From an uncultured Candidatus Melainabacteria bacterium (GTDB lineage Bacteria > Cyanobacteriota > Vampirovibrionia > Gastranaerophilales > Gastranaerophilaceae), in the NCBI GenBank assembly GCA_949398305.1, contig CASLVD010000009.1, positions 1 through 43,007 of the forward strand: a stretch of DNA of 43,007 nt. Direction: 5' to 3'. The position numbers and the translations under genes were made by a program. The notes below the pieces were generated by a model that was given only the letters and a program-made list of their open reading frames with translations, made no database searches and was not told the origin of the DNA. Positions within the stretch are counted from its first letter, which is position 1. Each line of letters begins with the position of its first letter. Positions 8,046-17,240 of the stretch are shown in pieces.

Positions 8046-9782
8046 ATGGCAGAGTATATCGTTAAAACAGAAGAGGCAGAAAAGAAAATTCATCAGGTGC
8101 TTGGGGCAATTGATGAAAAAAACTATAAAACAGCTCAGGAATATTTAAAACAAGCTTATGAAATTTTTAAGGAAGAAAATTCGCACGAAGGAATCTCAAT
8201 TTGTCTTAGTTTGATGGCGCTTTTAGATTATTCTGAGGATAATTCAAAGTATGAACAAGCTGTTTCTTTAATGCAGGATGGTATGTTTATGGCACAGCGC
8301 GCCGGAAGTGATACTGCTGTTTTAATTAATGAACTTTCCTGGGGAAATATTAATTTTTCAGAATCAAACAGAGATGTTGCCTTAATTCATTATAACAATG
8401 CTTTAAAACTGGCATCAGAGTATGATAAATATTCGCTTTCTGATAATATTAATACCCGCATCAGGCAGCTTCAAAATAATATTGATTATTCGCTTCCGAC
8501 CAAAAGTGACCCTCTTGTTTCACTTGTAAAAATCAGCCGTTCTATTACAGCTTTAACTGATATTGATGAACTTTTAAAGGTTATAGCAGAAGAAACAAAA
8601 AACGCGATTCAGGCAGACAGATGTACGGTTTTCCTATGGGATAAAGATACAGATGAATTGTGGTCAAAAGTTGCGTTAGGACTGGATTCAAGTAAAGAAA
8701 TCAGATTCCCTGCTGATAAGGGGCTTGCCGGTTATGTTGTAAAAACCGGAGAATATTTAAACATTGTCGATGCTTATAAGGATTCAAGATTTAACCCTGA
8801 AGTTGATCATAAAACAGGTTACAAAACAAAGACAATTCTATGTATGCCGATTATGAACAATAATCGTGAAATTATCGGAGCTTTTCAGGTTTTAAACAAA
8901 ATTGACGGTGTATTTACTAAAAATGATGAAGACTTGCTTATAGCAATCGGCGGTAGTGCAAGTATTGCTCTTGAAAATGCACAGTTATTTGATAAACAGC
9001 TTCAAATGTATCATGAACAAAAACTTTTATTTGACAGCTTTATTGATACTTTAGCGATGTCTATTGATGCCAGAGATAAGATTACAGCCGGTCATTCTAC
9101 ACGTGTCAGAATGTATTCAACTTTGCTTGCTAAAGAAATCGGGATGGATTCTAAAGATGTTGCGCTTTTGGAAAAAGCCGCTATCCTTCATGATATCGGG
9201 AAAATCGGTATCAGAGATTCTGTTTTGCAAAAGGACGGTAAATTGACTGATGAAGAATATAAGCATATTCAGGAACACGTAAGAATTACACATAATATTC
9301 TTAACCGTATTTATATGTCGCAGGATTTTAGAATCATTACCGAAATGGCTTGTTCGCATCACGAAAAATGGGATGGTTCAGGTTACTACAGACACTTGAA
9401 AGGAGAAGAAATTACTCTTGGCGGAAGAATTCTTGCTGTAGCTGATGTTTTTGATGCGATAACATCAAAACGTCACTATCGTGATAAAATGCCGATAGTA
9501 AATGTTATCGATATTCTTTTAAAAGGTGCAGGTTCACACTTTGAAAAAACTCTTGTAGATACGTTTTTATCAATACCTGTAACTAAAATTATAAGAGTAT
9601 TTTTATCAGAATCTAACGGAAAAATTGCTCCTCAAGATGAAAAACTTCTTGAAAAATATGATTTATTAGCAATTCACAGGTTTGGCACAGCAGAATCCGT
9701 ATCAGAAGATGAAATGAAAATTTTAGAATTGTTCAATGCATATTACACAGGTTCAATATTTGAAAAAGGAGAGGATAAATAA
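8046..9782 (+). CDS. GAF-HD-GYP cyclic di-GMP phosphodiesterase
   Basis: A cytoplasmic 578 aa protein. An N-terminal helical, TPR-like region (1-150) is followed by a GAF sensor domain (about 165-320) and an HD-GYP domain (about 340-510). The metal pair H382-D383 sits in L-H-D-I-G-K-I-G. The second signature H-H-E-K-W-D-G-S-G-Y-Y lies at 438-448, with tyrosine in place of the proline of the classic GYP. It is expected to hydrolyse c-di-GMP. ATG 8046 is chosen over an in-frame TTG at 8019, because the TTG overlaps the -10 box. It leads an operon of signalling genes: the secreted TPR gene starts 2 bases after its stop. It may oppose the CHASE2-GGDEF cyclase at 554. Confidence 0.92.
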   Translation: MAEYIVKTEEAEKKIHQVLGAIDEKNYKTAQEYLKQAYEIFKEENSHEGISICLSLMALLDYSEDNSKYEQAVSLMQDGMFMAQRAGSDTAVLINELSWGNINFSESNRDVALIHYNNALKLASEYDKYSLSDNINTRIRQLQNNIDYSLPTKSDPLVSLVKISRSITALTDIDELLKVIAEETKNAIQADRCTVFLWDKDTDELWSKVALGLDSSKEIRFPADKGLAGYVVKTGEYLNIVDAYKDSRFNPEVDHKTGYKTKTILCMPIMNNNREIIGAFQVLNKIDGVFTKNDEDLLIAIGGSASIALENAQLFDKQLQMYHEQKLLFDSFIDTLAMSIDARDKITAGHSTRVRMYSTLLAKEIGMDSKDVALLEKAAILHDIGKIGIRDSVLQKDGKLTDEEYKHIQEHVRITHNILNRIYMSQDFRIITEMACSHHEKWDGSGYYRHLKGEEITLGGRILAVADVFDAITSKRHYRDKMPIVNVIDILLKGAGSHFEKTLVDTFLSIPVTKIIRVFLSESNGKIAPQDEKLLEKYDLLAIHRFGTAESVSEDEMKILELFNAYYTGSIFEKGEDK

Positions 9783-9784
9783 TT

Positions 9785-11329
9785 ATGAAAAAAATTATAG
9801 CAGTTTCAATTTTAATATCTTCTTTTTCGCTGAATTCGGCTTTGGCGTTTGATATGGGAATCTTAAAACCGGTAAATCCGTTAGATAACAATCCTGCAAC
9901 TTATCAAGAAGTTGTAAATCAGCCGTCATATGAACTTAAACGCGGAACATTAACACGAAATGCAATTAAAAATCAGTATACAATTGCGATGGATAAATTT
10001 ATGCAAAGTAATGTCCGTTCATCTTATCAGGATTTTAAGGTTTTGATTGATAATGTTGTTCCTAATGATTATATTTATATGCGTTTGACAAAAGAAATGG
10101 CGGCAATCGGATTCTTTTCACTGGCGGAACTTTCTATGTCAAAAATTCAGGATAATAAGATATCAGCTCTTTTAGAAGAAGATGTAAAAAATTATTATTT
10201 CCCGAATTACCACCATACACATAAAGATCAAATGTATCTGGCTGAAATCTTTTCAAATATTATGTATAACAACCAAAGCCGTGAAGCCACAGGAGAATTG
10301 CTAAAACAAAATTCTCTGCTTTCTGATTCTGATTATGCAAATTATCTTGCTGCTTTTGGCAGTATGAAAAACGGCGACATTAAACAGGCAGAAAAATCTA
10401 TTGAAAATGCAATTTCTAAAAACCCTAAAAATTTGAATTATAAAAGATTAAAAGCAGAAATTTATTCATTATCTTCAAAACCGCAGGATGGGGTTAAATA
10501 TCTAAATGCTTTAAATAACAGTGATATTAATACCATAATTTTTGATAAAGAATTACATTCATCAGGTCAGTATATTCTTTATAAAGCGGCAAAAAACGAT
10601 TATTGGAAAAAATATCATCTTGCATATTATTACTATGATGAAAATGAGTTAAATAAAGCTTTGCGCGTTCTTCAAACTTCAATTTCCGGCAAGAAAAATA
10701 TAAATAAAGAAGTTTTTGCGCTAACTGCAAAAGTTTATTTTGATATGAAAGAATTTGAAAAAGCTCAGGATTATGCTCTAAAAGCGTTAGATATCGATCA
10801 AAGTCATCCGGAAGCATTGATTGTGATGGGAAATATTGCGCTTAGAAATGAAGATTATAAAGCCGCAGAATCATATTTCAAAAAAGCTGTATCAGGAGAT
10901 TCATCTCATATTGCAGAAATTAAGCTTGCAGAAGTTTATTTGAAATCTAATAATATTAAAAAGGCTAAAGATATTTATTCAAAAGTCTTGCGCGTAAGTT
11001 CAAAAGCCTATGAAGCATATTATCAGATGGCGCTTTTAGAAAAAGACCGCGAAGAAGCTTATTTGAAAAAAACGATTGCAATTAATCCGAATTTTAAAGA
11101 CGGATGGATTGATTTAGCACGTTTAGAGATTAATAAAGAGTCTTACGAACAGGCGTTGTCTTATCTTGGTGTTGCTAAGTATATTGACGAAAATGATTAT
11201 AGATACTATTATTATCTTGGACTTGTTTTGAAAAACAAAGGGCTTGTTGCAGAAGCTGACAAAAATTTTGAAAAAAGTTTGAATCTGAATCCTAATTACA
11301 GTTTGGCAAAAGAGGAATTAAAAATATGA
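9785..11329 (+). CDS. Secreted or periplasmic TPR-repeat protein
   Basis: A 514 aa protein with a clear signal peptide (K-K at 2-3, hydrophobic core, A-L-A|F cleavage near residue 22). Tetratricopeptide repeats run from about residue 180 to the end, with classic A-x-x-Y-x-x-A-L patterns and P-x-x-x-x-A turns. The region between 30 and 170 is less regular. The protein should act as an extracytoplasmic scaffold, possibly for an envelope or pilus assembly. Its stop overlaps the start of the next response regulator (ATGA-type overlap), which argues for coupled expression with the two regulators. Confidence 0.8.
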   Translation: MKKIIAVSILISSFSLNSALAFDMGILKPVNPLDNNPATYQEVVNQPSYELKRGTLTRNAIKNQYTIAMDKFMQSNVRSSYQDFKVLIDNVVPNDYIYMRLTKEMAAIGFFSLAELSMSKIQDNKISALLEEDVKNYYFPNYHHTHKDQMYLAEIFSNIMYNNQSREATGELLKQNSLLSDSDYANYLAAFGSMKNGDIKQAEKSIENAISKNPKNLNYKRLKAEIYSLSSKPQDGVKYLNALNNSDINTIIFDKELHSSGQYILYKAAKNDYWKKYHLAYYYYDENELNKALRVLQTSISGKKNINKEVFALTAKVYFDMKEFEKAQDYALKALDIDQSHPEALIVMGNIALRNEDYKAAESYFKKAVSGDSSHIAEIKLAEVYLKSNNIKKAKDIYSKVLRVSSKAYEAYYQMALLEKDREEAYLKKTIAINPNFKDGWIDLARLEINKESYEQALSYLGVAKYIDENDYRYYYYLGLVLKNKGLVAEADKNFEKSLNLNPNYSLAKEELKI

Positions 11330-11976
11330 AGAAAAATATTTTAATTGTAGAAGATCACGAGCTTACCCGATTCGGGTTAAAGACTACTTTTGAAGACATT
11401 GATTTTGTTGATGTTATTTATGAAGCATCATCAGCAGAAGATGCATTGGAAATCTTTAAAAATAACTCTATTGATATCGTGATTATGGATTTAGGTTTGC
11501 CTAATATGAACGGAATTGATGCAACACAGGCAATTCATGAATTAAATAAAGATACAAAAATCATTATTTTGACTTCCCATAATGATGAAAAAGAAGTTTT
11601 AAACAGTTTAAAAGCCGGAGCTAATGCTTACTGCTCCAAAGAAATTAATTTACAAAGACTTGTTCAGGTTGTTCAGTCTGTTGCAGATGGGGCGGCATGG
11701 TTTGACCCCAGTATTGCACATATTGTACTTCAAGCTACAGCAAACTCTGAAATTGGTAAAGAACCTAATCTTAACTATAAGGATTATGATTTAACTGCTC
11801 GTGAAGCTCAGATATTAAAGCTTATGACAGAAGGACACAGCAATATGGAAATCGCGCAAAATCTTGTTATAAGTGTCAATACCACAAAAGCACACGTTGC
11901 AAGTATTTTGCAAAAACTTGAAGTGGATGACAGATTGCAAGCGGCACTAAAAGCTTTGAAATATAAAATTGTATAA
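11326..11976 (+). CDS. NarL/FixJ-type response regulator (REC + LuxR HTH)
   Basis: A 216 aa regulator. The receiver domain has the acidic pair E9-D10, phosphorylation site D55 in V-I-M-D-L-G-L-P, T/S near 83 and a lysine in C-S-K-E. The C-terminal GerE/LuxR helix-turn-helix starts around 150 (L-T-A-R-E-A-Q-I-L-K-L-M-T-E-G). It should be a DNA-binding transcription factor controlled by a histidine kinase that is not encoded next to it. It overlaps the TPR gene by 4 bases and is followed by a second regulator of similar design. Confidence 0.92.
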   Translation: MKKNILIVEDHELTRFGLKTTFEDIDFVDVIYEASSAEDALEIFKNNSIDIVIMDLGLPNMNGIDATQAIHELNKDTKIIILTSHNDEKEVLNSLKAGANAYCSKEINLQRLVQVVQSVADGAAWFDPSIAHIVLQATANSEIGKEPNLNYKDYDLTAREAQILKLMTEGHSNMEIAQNLVISVNTTKAHVASILQKLEVDDRLQAALKALKYKIV

Positions 11977-11986
11977 GGAATTCGAT

Positions 11987-12619
11987 ATGTCTGATTTAAC
12001 TAAGATATTATTAGTTGATGATAATCCAAAGTATATCGAAGATGTTCTACCCTATTACGGGTATGAAGTAGTTTGTGCCTATAACGGAAAGCAGGCATTA
12101 GAAAAACTTGATTCCGGAGAATTGTTTGATCTTGTATTACTTGATGTTATGATGCCTGAGATGAACGGCTGGGAGACCCTAAAAGCAATAAGAAAATCCC
12201 CTTCTTATAAAGATATCCCGGTGATTATGGTGACAGCTGTATCAGAAGATCAAAAAATGATTTCAGGGCTTAAAATCGGTGCTGATGATTATATTGTCAA
12301 ACCATTTATCCTGCCAAACCTTTTAGCACGAATTGAAGCTGTTTTAAGACGGGCTAAACGTTCTGACAACAATACTTTACCCCATAATGTAACAAATAGT
12401 CAAAATAATAAAGAAATTTTCTTGACTAGCAGGGAAAAAGATGTTTTATTATTAGTTACAAAGGGCTTTAATAATCAGGAAATTGCTGATAAAATGTCTG
12501 TAACACCGCATACTGTAAAATCCCACTTGAGCGGTATTTTTAAAAAACTGAATGTTAAAACCCGAACACAAGCTGTGCTTGTAGCTTTACAAATGAATTT
12601 AAATAATGAAAATATTTAA
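11987..12619 (+). CDS. Response regulator with OmpR-like receiver and LuxR HTH
   Basis: A 210 aa regulator. The receiver domain has D11-D12, phosphorylation site D53 (L-L-D-V-M-M-P-E) and the conserved lysine in Y-I-V-K-P-F. A LuxR-type helix-turn-helix follows (L-T-S-R-E-K-D-V-L-L-L-V-T-K-G). The receiver resembles PhoB/OmpR receivers more than NarL ones, so this is a mixed architecture, as seen in some cyanobacterial regulators. ATG 11987 with AAGGAA seven bases before it is preferred over an in-frame TTG at 11969 that would overlap the preceding gene. It may form a pair with the regulator just upstream. Confidence 0.9.
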   Translation: MSDLTKILLVDDNPKYIEDVLPYYGYEVVCAYNGKQALEKLDSGELFDLVLLDVMMPEMNGWETLKAIRKSPSYKDIPVIMVTAVSEDQKMISGLKIGADDYIVKPFILPNLLARIEAVLRRAKRSDNNTLPHNVTNSQNNKEIFLTSREKDVLLLVTKGFNNQEIADKMSVTPHTVKSHLSGIFKKLNVKTRTQAVLVALQMNLNNENI

Positions 12620-12629
12620 GGAGATATGA

Positions 12630-13160
12630 ATGCTAGATTATACTAAAGAAGAATTATTGTCTTTAATTCAAAGTACCCCGGAAAAGTTTAATGAATGGAA
12701 AAAAGATAGAGATGATGTAGACTTAAGTGAAGTTGATTTTTCTAATATGATTATAAAAGAAGTCGATTTCTCAGATGTAGATTTGAACTCAAGTTCTTTT
12801 TCTGACTGTAATCTTTCATTAGTAAGCTTCTACGGCGCTGATTTAACTGCTGTTGATTTTACAAGAGCAGTTGTTACCGAATGTGATTTTTCTGAAAGTA
12901 TATTAACAGGTGCTGATTGCAGTTATGCAGAAATGACATATTGTAATTTTACAGACTGTGATATGGCAGGAACAGTGCTTTCAGAAGCTAATTTGACAAG
13001 TTCAGATTTATCTGCTGCGGAAAATTTAAGTTCTGCAAGATATGACAATGATACAGTTTGGCCGGATGATGATATGCTTCCTGAAGGTTTTGATATGGCT
13101 TGTCGTGACGATTTATCTTCATTAAAAGATGATGAAGATGTTTCAATGGAGGAATACTAA
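12630..13160 (+). CDS. Acidic pentapeptide-repeat protein
   Basis: A 176 aa protein. Residues about 28-135 show the A(D/N)LxX five-residue periodicity, with F or L at the central position (for example V-D-F-S-N, A-D-L-T-A, S-D-L-S-A). This predicts a right-handed quadrilateral beta helix. The C-terminal 40 residues are very acidic. Such proteins include DNA-mimicking gyrase-protection factors, and the acidity is compatible with that, but the family is functionally mixed. AAGGAG six bases upstream supports the start. The stop codon shares its last base with the ATG of dapB (TAATG). Confidence 0.82.
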   Translation: MLDYTKEELLSLIQSTPEKFNEWKKDRDDVDLSEVDFSNMIIKEVDFSDVDLNSSSFSDCNLSLVSFYGADLTAVDFTRAVVTECDFSESILTGADCSYAEMTYCNFTDCDMAGTVLSEANLTSSDLSAAENLSSARYDNDTVWPDDDMLPEGFDMACRDDLSSLKDDEDVSMEEY

Positions 13161-13906
13161 TGATTAAAGTTGCAGTATGCGGTGCTTATGGAAAAATGGG
13201 CAAAGAAGTTTGTGAAGCTGTTGAAAATGATGCTTCAATGATTTTAGCTGCCAAAATAGATATTCAAGGAGATGCGTATAGAACAATTGAAGAAGCTAAA
13301 AAAGCTTGTGATATAGATGTTCTTGTTGATTTTACACAACCTAAATCAATTTACGAGAATGCAAAATTCTGCTTGAATAACGGTATAAATATCGTTATCG
13401 GAACAACCGGACTTAAAGATGAAGAAATCGAAATTTTGAAAAAACTTTCTACAGATAATAAAACAGGATGTTTGATTGCTCCGAATTTTTCTACAGGTGC
13501 TGTTTTAATGATGATGTTTTCTCAAATGGCGGCAAAATATTTTGATAATGCTGAAATAATTGAACTTCATCATAATCAGAAAAAAGATGCTCCATCAGGT
13601 ACTGCAATTAAAACAGCTTTGATGATGTCTCAAGCAAAAGAAACATTTAAAAAAGATAACTGCCCTGAAACTGAAACCATTGAAGGTTCTCGCGGCGGCA
13701 CATCATATTCTGATATCCAGATACATTCTGTAAGAATGCCCGGTTATATTGCTTCTCAAGAAGTAATTTTCGGATCTTCAGGTCAAATTTTTAAAATCCG
13801 TCACGATTCTATGGATAGAAAATGTTATATGGGCGGAGTTTTGCTTGCTGTAAAACACGTTTTTGATAAAAAAGATTTTGTCTATGGACTTGAAAATATT
13901 TTATAA
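13160..13906 (+). CDS. dapB: 4-hydroxy-tetrahydrodipicolinate reductase DapB
   Basis: Reduces hydroxy-tetrahydrodipicolinate with NAD(P)H in the diaminopimelate/lysine pathway. The 248 aa length is normal. The dinucleotide-binding loop C-G-A-Y-G-K-M-G is at 7-14. The catalytic signature H137-H138-N-Q-K-K-D-A-P-S-G-T-A contains the proton donor and the substrate-binding lysine. It is the last gene of the operon that begins with the HD-GYP gene, starting on the stop codon of the pentapeptide gene. Another gene of the pathway, asd, lies about 4 kb away on the other strand. Confidence 0.96.
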   Translation: MIKVAVCGAYGKMGKEVCEAVENDASMILAAKIDIQGDAYRTIEEAKKACDIDVLVDFTQPKSIYENAKFCLNNGINIVIGTTGLKDEEIEILKKLSTDNKTGCLIAPNFSTGAVLMMMFSQMAAKYFDNAEIIELHHNQKKDAPSGTAIKTALMMSQAKETFKKDNCPETETIEGSRGGTSYSDIQIHSVRMPGYIASQEVIFGSSGQIFKIRHDSMDRKCYMGGVLLAVKHVFDKKDFVYGLENIL

Positions 13907-13931
13907 TTTAGTAGCGCGCTATAGTTGTAAT

Positions 13932-13990
13932 CCTTACAGAGCTGGATTATTGTTATGACTTGGAAATAATTGGTAGCGTACATTTACCCC
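13932..13990 (-). repeat. 59-nt interspersed intergenic element, copy A
   Basis: Read on the minus strand it begins GGGGTAAATGTACGCTACCA and ends AGCTCTGTAAGG. It matches copies at 18907-18965, 36657-36714 and 41116-41174 in length and in both end modules. Its upstream flank carries TCCGGCCGAGGAC (13998-14010), whose exact reverse complement also occurs at 41199-41211. The whole gap between dapB and fabZ (13907-14275) holds this element and two hairpins; no gene is seen. Confidence 0.55.
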
Positions 13991-14017
13991 TGTCCCGTCC
14001 GGCCGAGGACAACAAAA

Positions 14018-14040
14018 ACCCCGCTGGTGCGGGGTAAAAA
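14018..14040. terminator. Hairpin terminator after dapB (better U-tract leftward)
   Basis: ACCCCGC (14018-14024), a TGGT loop and GCGGGGT (14029-14035) form a perfect 7-bp stem. On the minus strand it is followed by TTTTTG, on the plus strand by AAAAACTTTT. It could serve both directions in this convergent gap. Confidence 0.6.
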
Positions 14041-14218
14041 CTTTTCTAGGAATTAGGAATAGGAATAAATCTCTCTTTTGCTTCTATTTAAACGGAATTT
14101 GAAATCTCTCTCTTTAGTTTCTCTTAATATCTCTCGTGTTTATTTAATGCTTACATATATATAAAGTATATACTTTTTATCTAATTTCAAAGCCGGTTAT
14201 TTTTGTTACAAAAATTAA

Positions 14219-14260
14219 TAAACCCCTTTCGCAATGAAAGAGGTTTATTTTAATTTGTTT
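14219..14260. terminator. Terminator of the fabZ operon, probably bidirectional
   Basis: TAAACCCCTTTC (14219-14230) pairs with GAAAGAGGTTTA (14236-14247) with one mismatch across a 5-base loop. T-rich stretches follow on both strands. It lies just after the fabZ stop codon read leftward. Confidence 0.65.
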
Positions 14261-14275
14261 AGTTTGTTTTTATTT

Positions 14276-14728
14276 TTATGTTAAAGCAAATGTCATATCA
14301 GCTTCAACACAAACTTTTCCGTCTACTCTGCCGATACCGTGAGCTTTGCAGATAGGTCCTTTAATTTTTGTTAATTCGATTTCCATATCGAATCTGTCGC
14401 CAGGTCTTACGATATTTTTGAATCTTACACCGTCTACGCCTGCGTAAAGTGCTAGTTTACCTTTGTTTTGAGGTAATGAAAGAAGTACAGGTGCTGAACA
14501 TTGTGCTAATGCTTCAAGCTGTAATACGCCAGGCATAATTGGGTTACCCGGGAAGTGACCTTGGAAAAATCCTTCATTCATGGTCATATTTTTATAACCT
14601 TTTGAGTATTTTCCGGGAACACATTCTGTGATTCTGTCTACCAATAAGAACGGATATCTGTGAGGAAGCATTTCCATAATTTGCTGAATATCCATAGAGA
14701 TAACTTCTTCTTTAATTTCTTCTGTCAT
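14276..14728 (-). CDS. fabZ: 3-hydroxyacyl-ACP dehydratase FabZ
   Basis: Dehydrates beta-hydroxyacyl-ACP in fatty acid elongation. The 150 aa length is usual. The hotdog-fold signatures are present: P-H-R-Y-P-F-L-L-V-D-R at 22-32, catalytic H58 in F-F-Q-G-H-F-P-G and E72 in P-G-V-L-Q-L-E-A-L-A-Q. AAGGAG eight bases upstream supports the first ATG, although an inner ATG at residue 12 exists. It is the last gene of rfaE2-lpxD-lpxC-fabZ. In many bacteria lpxA follows, but here a terminator comes next. Confidence 0.96.
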   Translation of the reverse strand: MTEEIKEEVISMDIQQIMEMLPHRYPFLLVDRITECVPGKYSKGYKNMTMNEGFFQGHFPGNPIMPGVLQLEALAQCSAPVLLSLPQNKGKLALYAGVDGVRFKNIVRPGDRFDMEIELTKIKGPICKAHGIGRVDGKVCVEADMTFALT

Positions 14729-14740
14729 TTAATTTTCTCC

Positions 14741-15559
14741 TTATATTTCTATCAATTTCTCTTTTAACATTTTTGCAGTTTTAACATGAACCGCATGCCC
14801 TGCTTCTTTGGCAAGTATCTGGCATCTTAAGTTAAGCGGGTTTACACCTGTTAAGTAAAGATCTCCGATTAAATCAAGCATTTTATGTTTAATTTGTTCA
14901 TTTTCTGAACGAAGTTCTGTTGTATATCCGCCTTCATCTGTTAAACCAACTGTGTTTTCCTGAGTTACACCTTGAGCAAAACCAAGCATCTGATATTTTT
15001 TCAAATCACGGTAAAATCCGAAGGTTCGTGCTTCAATTACTTCATATTTATTTTTAGGATTGAAGTTTACGAACTTTCTTGTTAAATCCGGATGGTCATA
15101 ATTTACGGCATAAGACATAAATAAATTGTCACTTGGCAGAATTACAAGGCTTGTTTTGCCATTAATATAATAAACCGGTTCACTTACTGTGTAGAATTTT
15201 TCTCTTGCAAGAAGCGGTTTATCAATGCCTGCTTGTTTAAAAGCTTCAACCCATTGAAGCGAACTTCCGTCAAGAATTGGAACTTCTTCTTCTGTCATGC
15301 AGATATCAACTGAATCAATATGACAAAAAGCTAAAGCAGCAGATAAGTGTTCCGTAAGCATTGCGCGGGCTTTTTTTGTTCCCATTACAACACAATGATC
15401 TGTTGCCAGAACATTATCAACATCGGCAGTAAAAGAATCTTTGTCTTTCACAAAATATCTTATCTGGCCGGAAGTTGAAGGAAATAATGTAACTTCGCAA
15501 GGTTTGTTTTTCATCAGACCGTTGCCGGATATTTTAACTTCTTTTTTTAAAGTTACCAT
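14741..15559 (-). CDS. lpxC: UDP-3-O-acyl-N-acetylglucosamine deacetylase LpxC
   Basis: The committed, zinc-dependent deacetylation step of lipid A synthesis. The 272 aa length is a little shorter than the E. coli enzyme (305). The zinc ligands are recognisable as H71 (T-E-H-L-S-A-A-L), H225 and D229 (H-K-M-L-D-L-I-G-D), with E70 as the general base and H255 in G-H-A-V-H as the second catalytic residue. V-P-I-L-D-G-S-S is intact at 93-100. The N-terminal G-x-G-L-H signature is changed to G-N-G-L-M. The start ATG shares a base with the lpxD stop. Confidence 0.94.
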   Translation of the reverse strand: MVTLKKEVKISGNGLMKNKPCEVTLFPSTSGQIRYFVKDKDSFTADVDNVLATDHCVVMGTKKARAMLTEHLSAALAFCHIDSVDICMTEEEVPILDGSSLQWVEAFKQAGIDKPLLAREKFYTVSEPVYYINGKTSLVILPSDNLFMSYAVNYDHPDLTRKFVNFNPKNKYEVIEARTFGFYRDLKKYQMLGFAQGVTQENTVGLTDEGGYTTELRSENEQIKHKMLDLIGDLYLTGVNPLNLRCQILAKEAGHAVHVKTAKMLKEKLIEI

Positions 15560-16656
15560 TATACTTCCTCTTGGTGTGCTTCTTCAAATGCTTTTAGCAT
15601 TGGTTCAAATTTTCTGAATTTTGCAAAGATTTCTTGAGCATCTTTCATAGTTTTCAATTGTTTGATGAAATCTTTTCTAGGAACTGCCGGAATACCTACA
15701 ATAATAGATTTTGCCGGGAATGATTTAGTAACACCTGCTTTTGCTGTTATAATTGTATCTGAACCGATTTCGATGTGGTCAGCAAGACCTGCTTGACCTG
15801 CGATTACTACTCTGTCGCCGATTACGCAGCTTCCTGCAATACCTACTTGAGAAACAATTAAACATCCTTTTCCGATGCGGCAGTTGTGACCAATCATAAC
15901 AAGGTCATCAATTTTTGTATTATCGCCTATTATTGTATTTTCAATTGTTCCGCGGTCAATTGCAGTGTTTGCACCGATTTCAACGTTATTTCCGATAACA
16001 ACTGAACCGATTGAAGGAATTTTGAAGATAACTTGTTCAACATCACCTTCTTTAATTTCGCCATCTTGTCTTGCGTTTTCAATGTTGTTAGGGTTTTCTG
16101 TTACAAAACTGAAACCGTCAGCGCCAAGTGAAACTCCGTGATGAAGAATTACATCGTTTCCGACTTGAACTCTGTCGCCAATATTTACACCTGCGTGGAA
16201 GAAACAGTTGTTACCGATTTTTGCGCTGCTTCCGATGTATGCATTTGCTAAAATCTTTGTATTATCGCCGATTACAGCATTTGGAGAAACAACAACATTT
16301 GGTCCGATACAAACATTTTGACCAAGTTTTGCTGATGGGTCAACAGTTGCTGTCGGGTGGATGTCTTTATTTACAACCGGCGGAACGTAGAAAAGGTTCA
16401 ATAATTTCATCATTGCAAGTCTTGGTCTTTCAACCTCGATAGTAGTGAAACCGTTAATTTGAACGCCCAATGGTACGAGTGCAGCTTTGGCTTTGGATTT
16501 TGCAAGGTTTGCAATTTCTTCTTCACCTAAAGCAAGTGCCAGAGTGTTTTCATCACTTAATAAAGGCGGAGCAATATGTGTAATCTCAGGTGTTTCAACC
16601 TTGGTTAACATACCGCCTACAATTTGTGTAATTTCATCTACTGTAAATGATTTCAT
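15559..16656 (-). CDS. lpxD: UDP-3-O-acylglucosamine N-acyltransferase LpxD
   Basis: Adds the N-linked hydroxyacyl chain in lipid A synthesis. The 365 aa protein has an N-terminal uridine-binding domain (about 1-100) followed by many [LIV]-G-x-N/D-x-x hexapeptide repeats from about 110 to 320, forming a left-handed beta helix. The signature [13 protein letters not shown] contains the catalytic histidine. The C-terminal helical part ends at a lysine- and glutamate-rich tail. It is placed between rfaE2 and lpxC in one leftward operon, with AAGGAG before the ATG. Confidence 0.95.
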   Translation of the reverse strand: MKSFTVDEITQIVGGMLTKVETPEITHIAPPLLSDENTLALALGEEEIANLAKSKAKAALVPLGVQINGFTTIEVERPRLAMMKLLNLFYVPPVVNKDIHPTATVDPSAKLGQNVCIGPNVVVSPNAVIGDNTKILANAYIGSSAKIGNNCFFHAGVNIGDRVQVGNDVILHHGVSLGADGFSFVTENPNNIENARQDGEIKEGDVEQVIFKIPSIGSVVIGNNVEIGANTAIDRGTIENTIIGDNTKIDDLVMIGHNCRIGKGCLIVSQVGIAGSCVIGDRVVIAGQAGLADHIEIGSDTIITAKAGVTKSFPAKSIIVGIPAVPRKDFIKQLKTMKDAQEIFAKFRKFEPMLKAFEEAHQEEV

Positions 16657-16670
16657 TATTTTTCTCCTTA

Positions 16671-17141
16671 TCAGTTATTCTTCATTTTATTTATTGTATT
16701 TGTTGTGGATTTTCCTTCTACAAAAGTTATGAATTCAACTTTTGTATTGTTTTTACGCATAATATCTGCTTCCGGTAGGGTTTCCATAGTATAATCAGCA
16801 CCTTTAGTATAAACATCAGGTTTTATTTCATCCAAAAGCGATGCCGGAGAGTCCTCATCAAACATTACAACATAATCCACGCAAGATAATGCACATAAAA
16901 TTTCTGCTCTATCTTGTTCATTGTTTATAGGGCGTTCAGGACCCTTGATTGAACGTACAGATTTGTCTGAATTTAAAAGCACGATACTGTAATCAGCAAA
17001 AGACTTTGTTTTTTGCAGATAACGGACATGACCGACATGCAAAATGTCAAAACATCCGTTTGTTGTTACTACTGTTTTGCCGCTCTGATGCAGTTTGTTG
17101 ACAAAGTCTGCTACGTTTTCTCTTCTAAGAACCTGTCCCAT
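16671..17141 (-). CDS. rfaE2: D-glycero-beta-D-manno-heptose 1-phosphate adenylyltransferase (RfaE2/HldE C-domain)
   Basis: A 156 aa nucleotidyltransferase that would attach AMP to heptose-1-phosphate to make ADP-heptose for the LPS core. The HxGH motif is in [14 protein letters not shown] (about 32-45), with a second conserved block T-K-G-A-D-Y near 114 and G-K-S-T-T-N near the end, all typical of RfaE domain II. It stands alone without the kinase domain I found in E. coli HldE. It is the first gene of the lipid A block; ADP-heptose is also a known innate-immune signal in gut bacteria. Confidence 0.9.
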   Translation of the reverse strand: MGQVLRRENVADFVNKLHQSGKTVVTTNGCFDILHVGHVRYLQKTKSFADYSIVLLNSDKSVRSIKGPERPINNEQDRAEILCALSCVDYVVMFDEDSPASLLDEIKPDVYTKGADYTMETLPEADIMRKNNTKVEFITFVEGKSTTNTINKMKNN

Positions 17142-17213
17142 TAATATACCCTCTAATTCTTTAATTATATAATAAACACAAGTATAAAGACCTGTTTTTT
17201 AACAAAAAGTAAT

Positions 17214-17240
17214 AAAAAATGAGCCAAATGGCTCATTTTT
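17214..17240. terminator. Terminator between the small-protein genes and rfaE2
   Basis: ATGAGCCA and TGGCTCAT pair perfectly over a two-base loop, with A runs before and T runs after, so it works on both strands. It directly follows the stop codon of the 74 aa leftward gene. Confidence 0.75.

Noticed and set aside
11969-11986. Upstream TTG start for the second response regulator
   Set aside because: It overlaps the end of the preceding gene and lacks a ribosome binding site; ATG 11987 has AAGGAA at the proper distance and begins the receiver domain normally.
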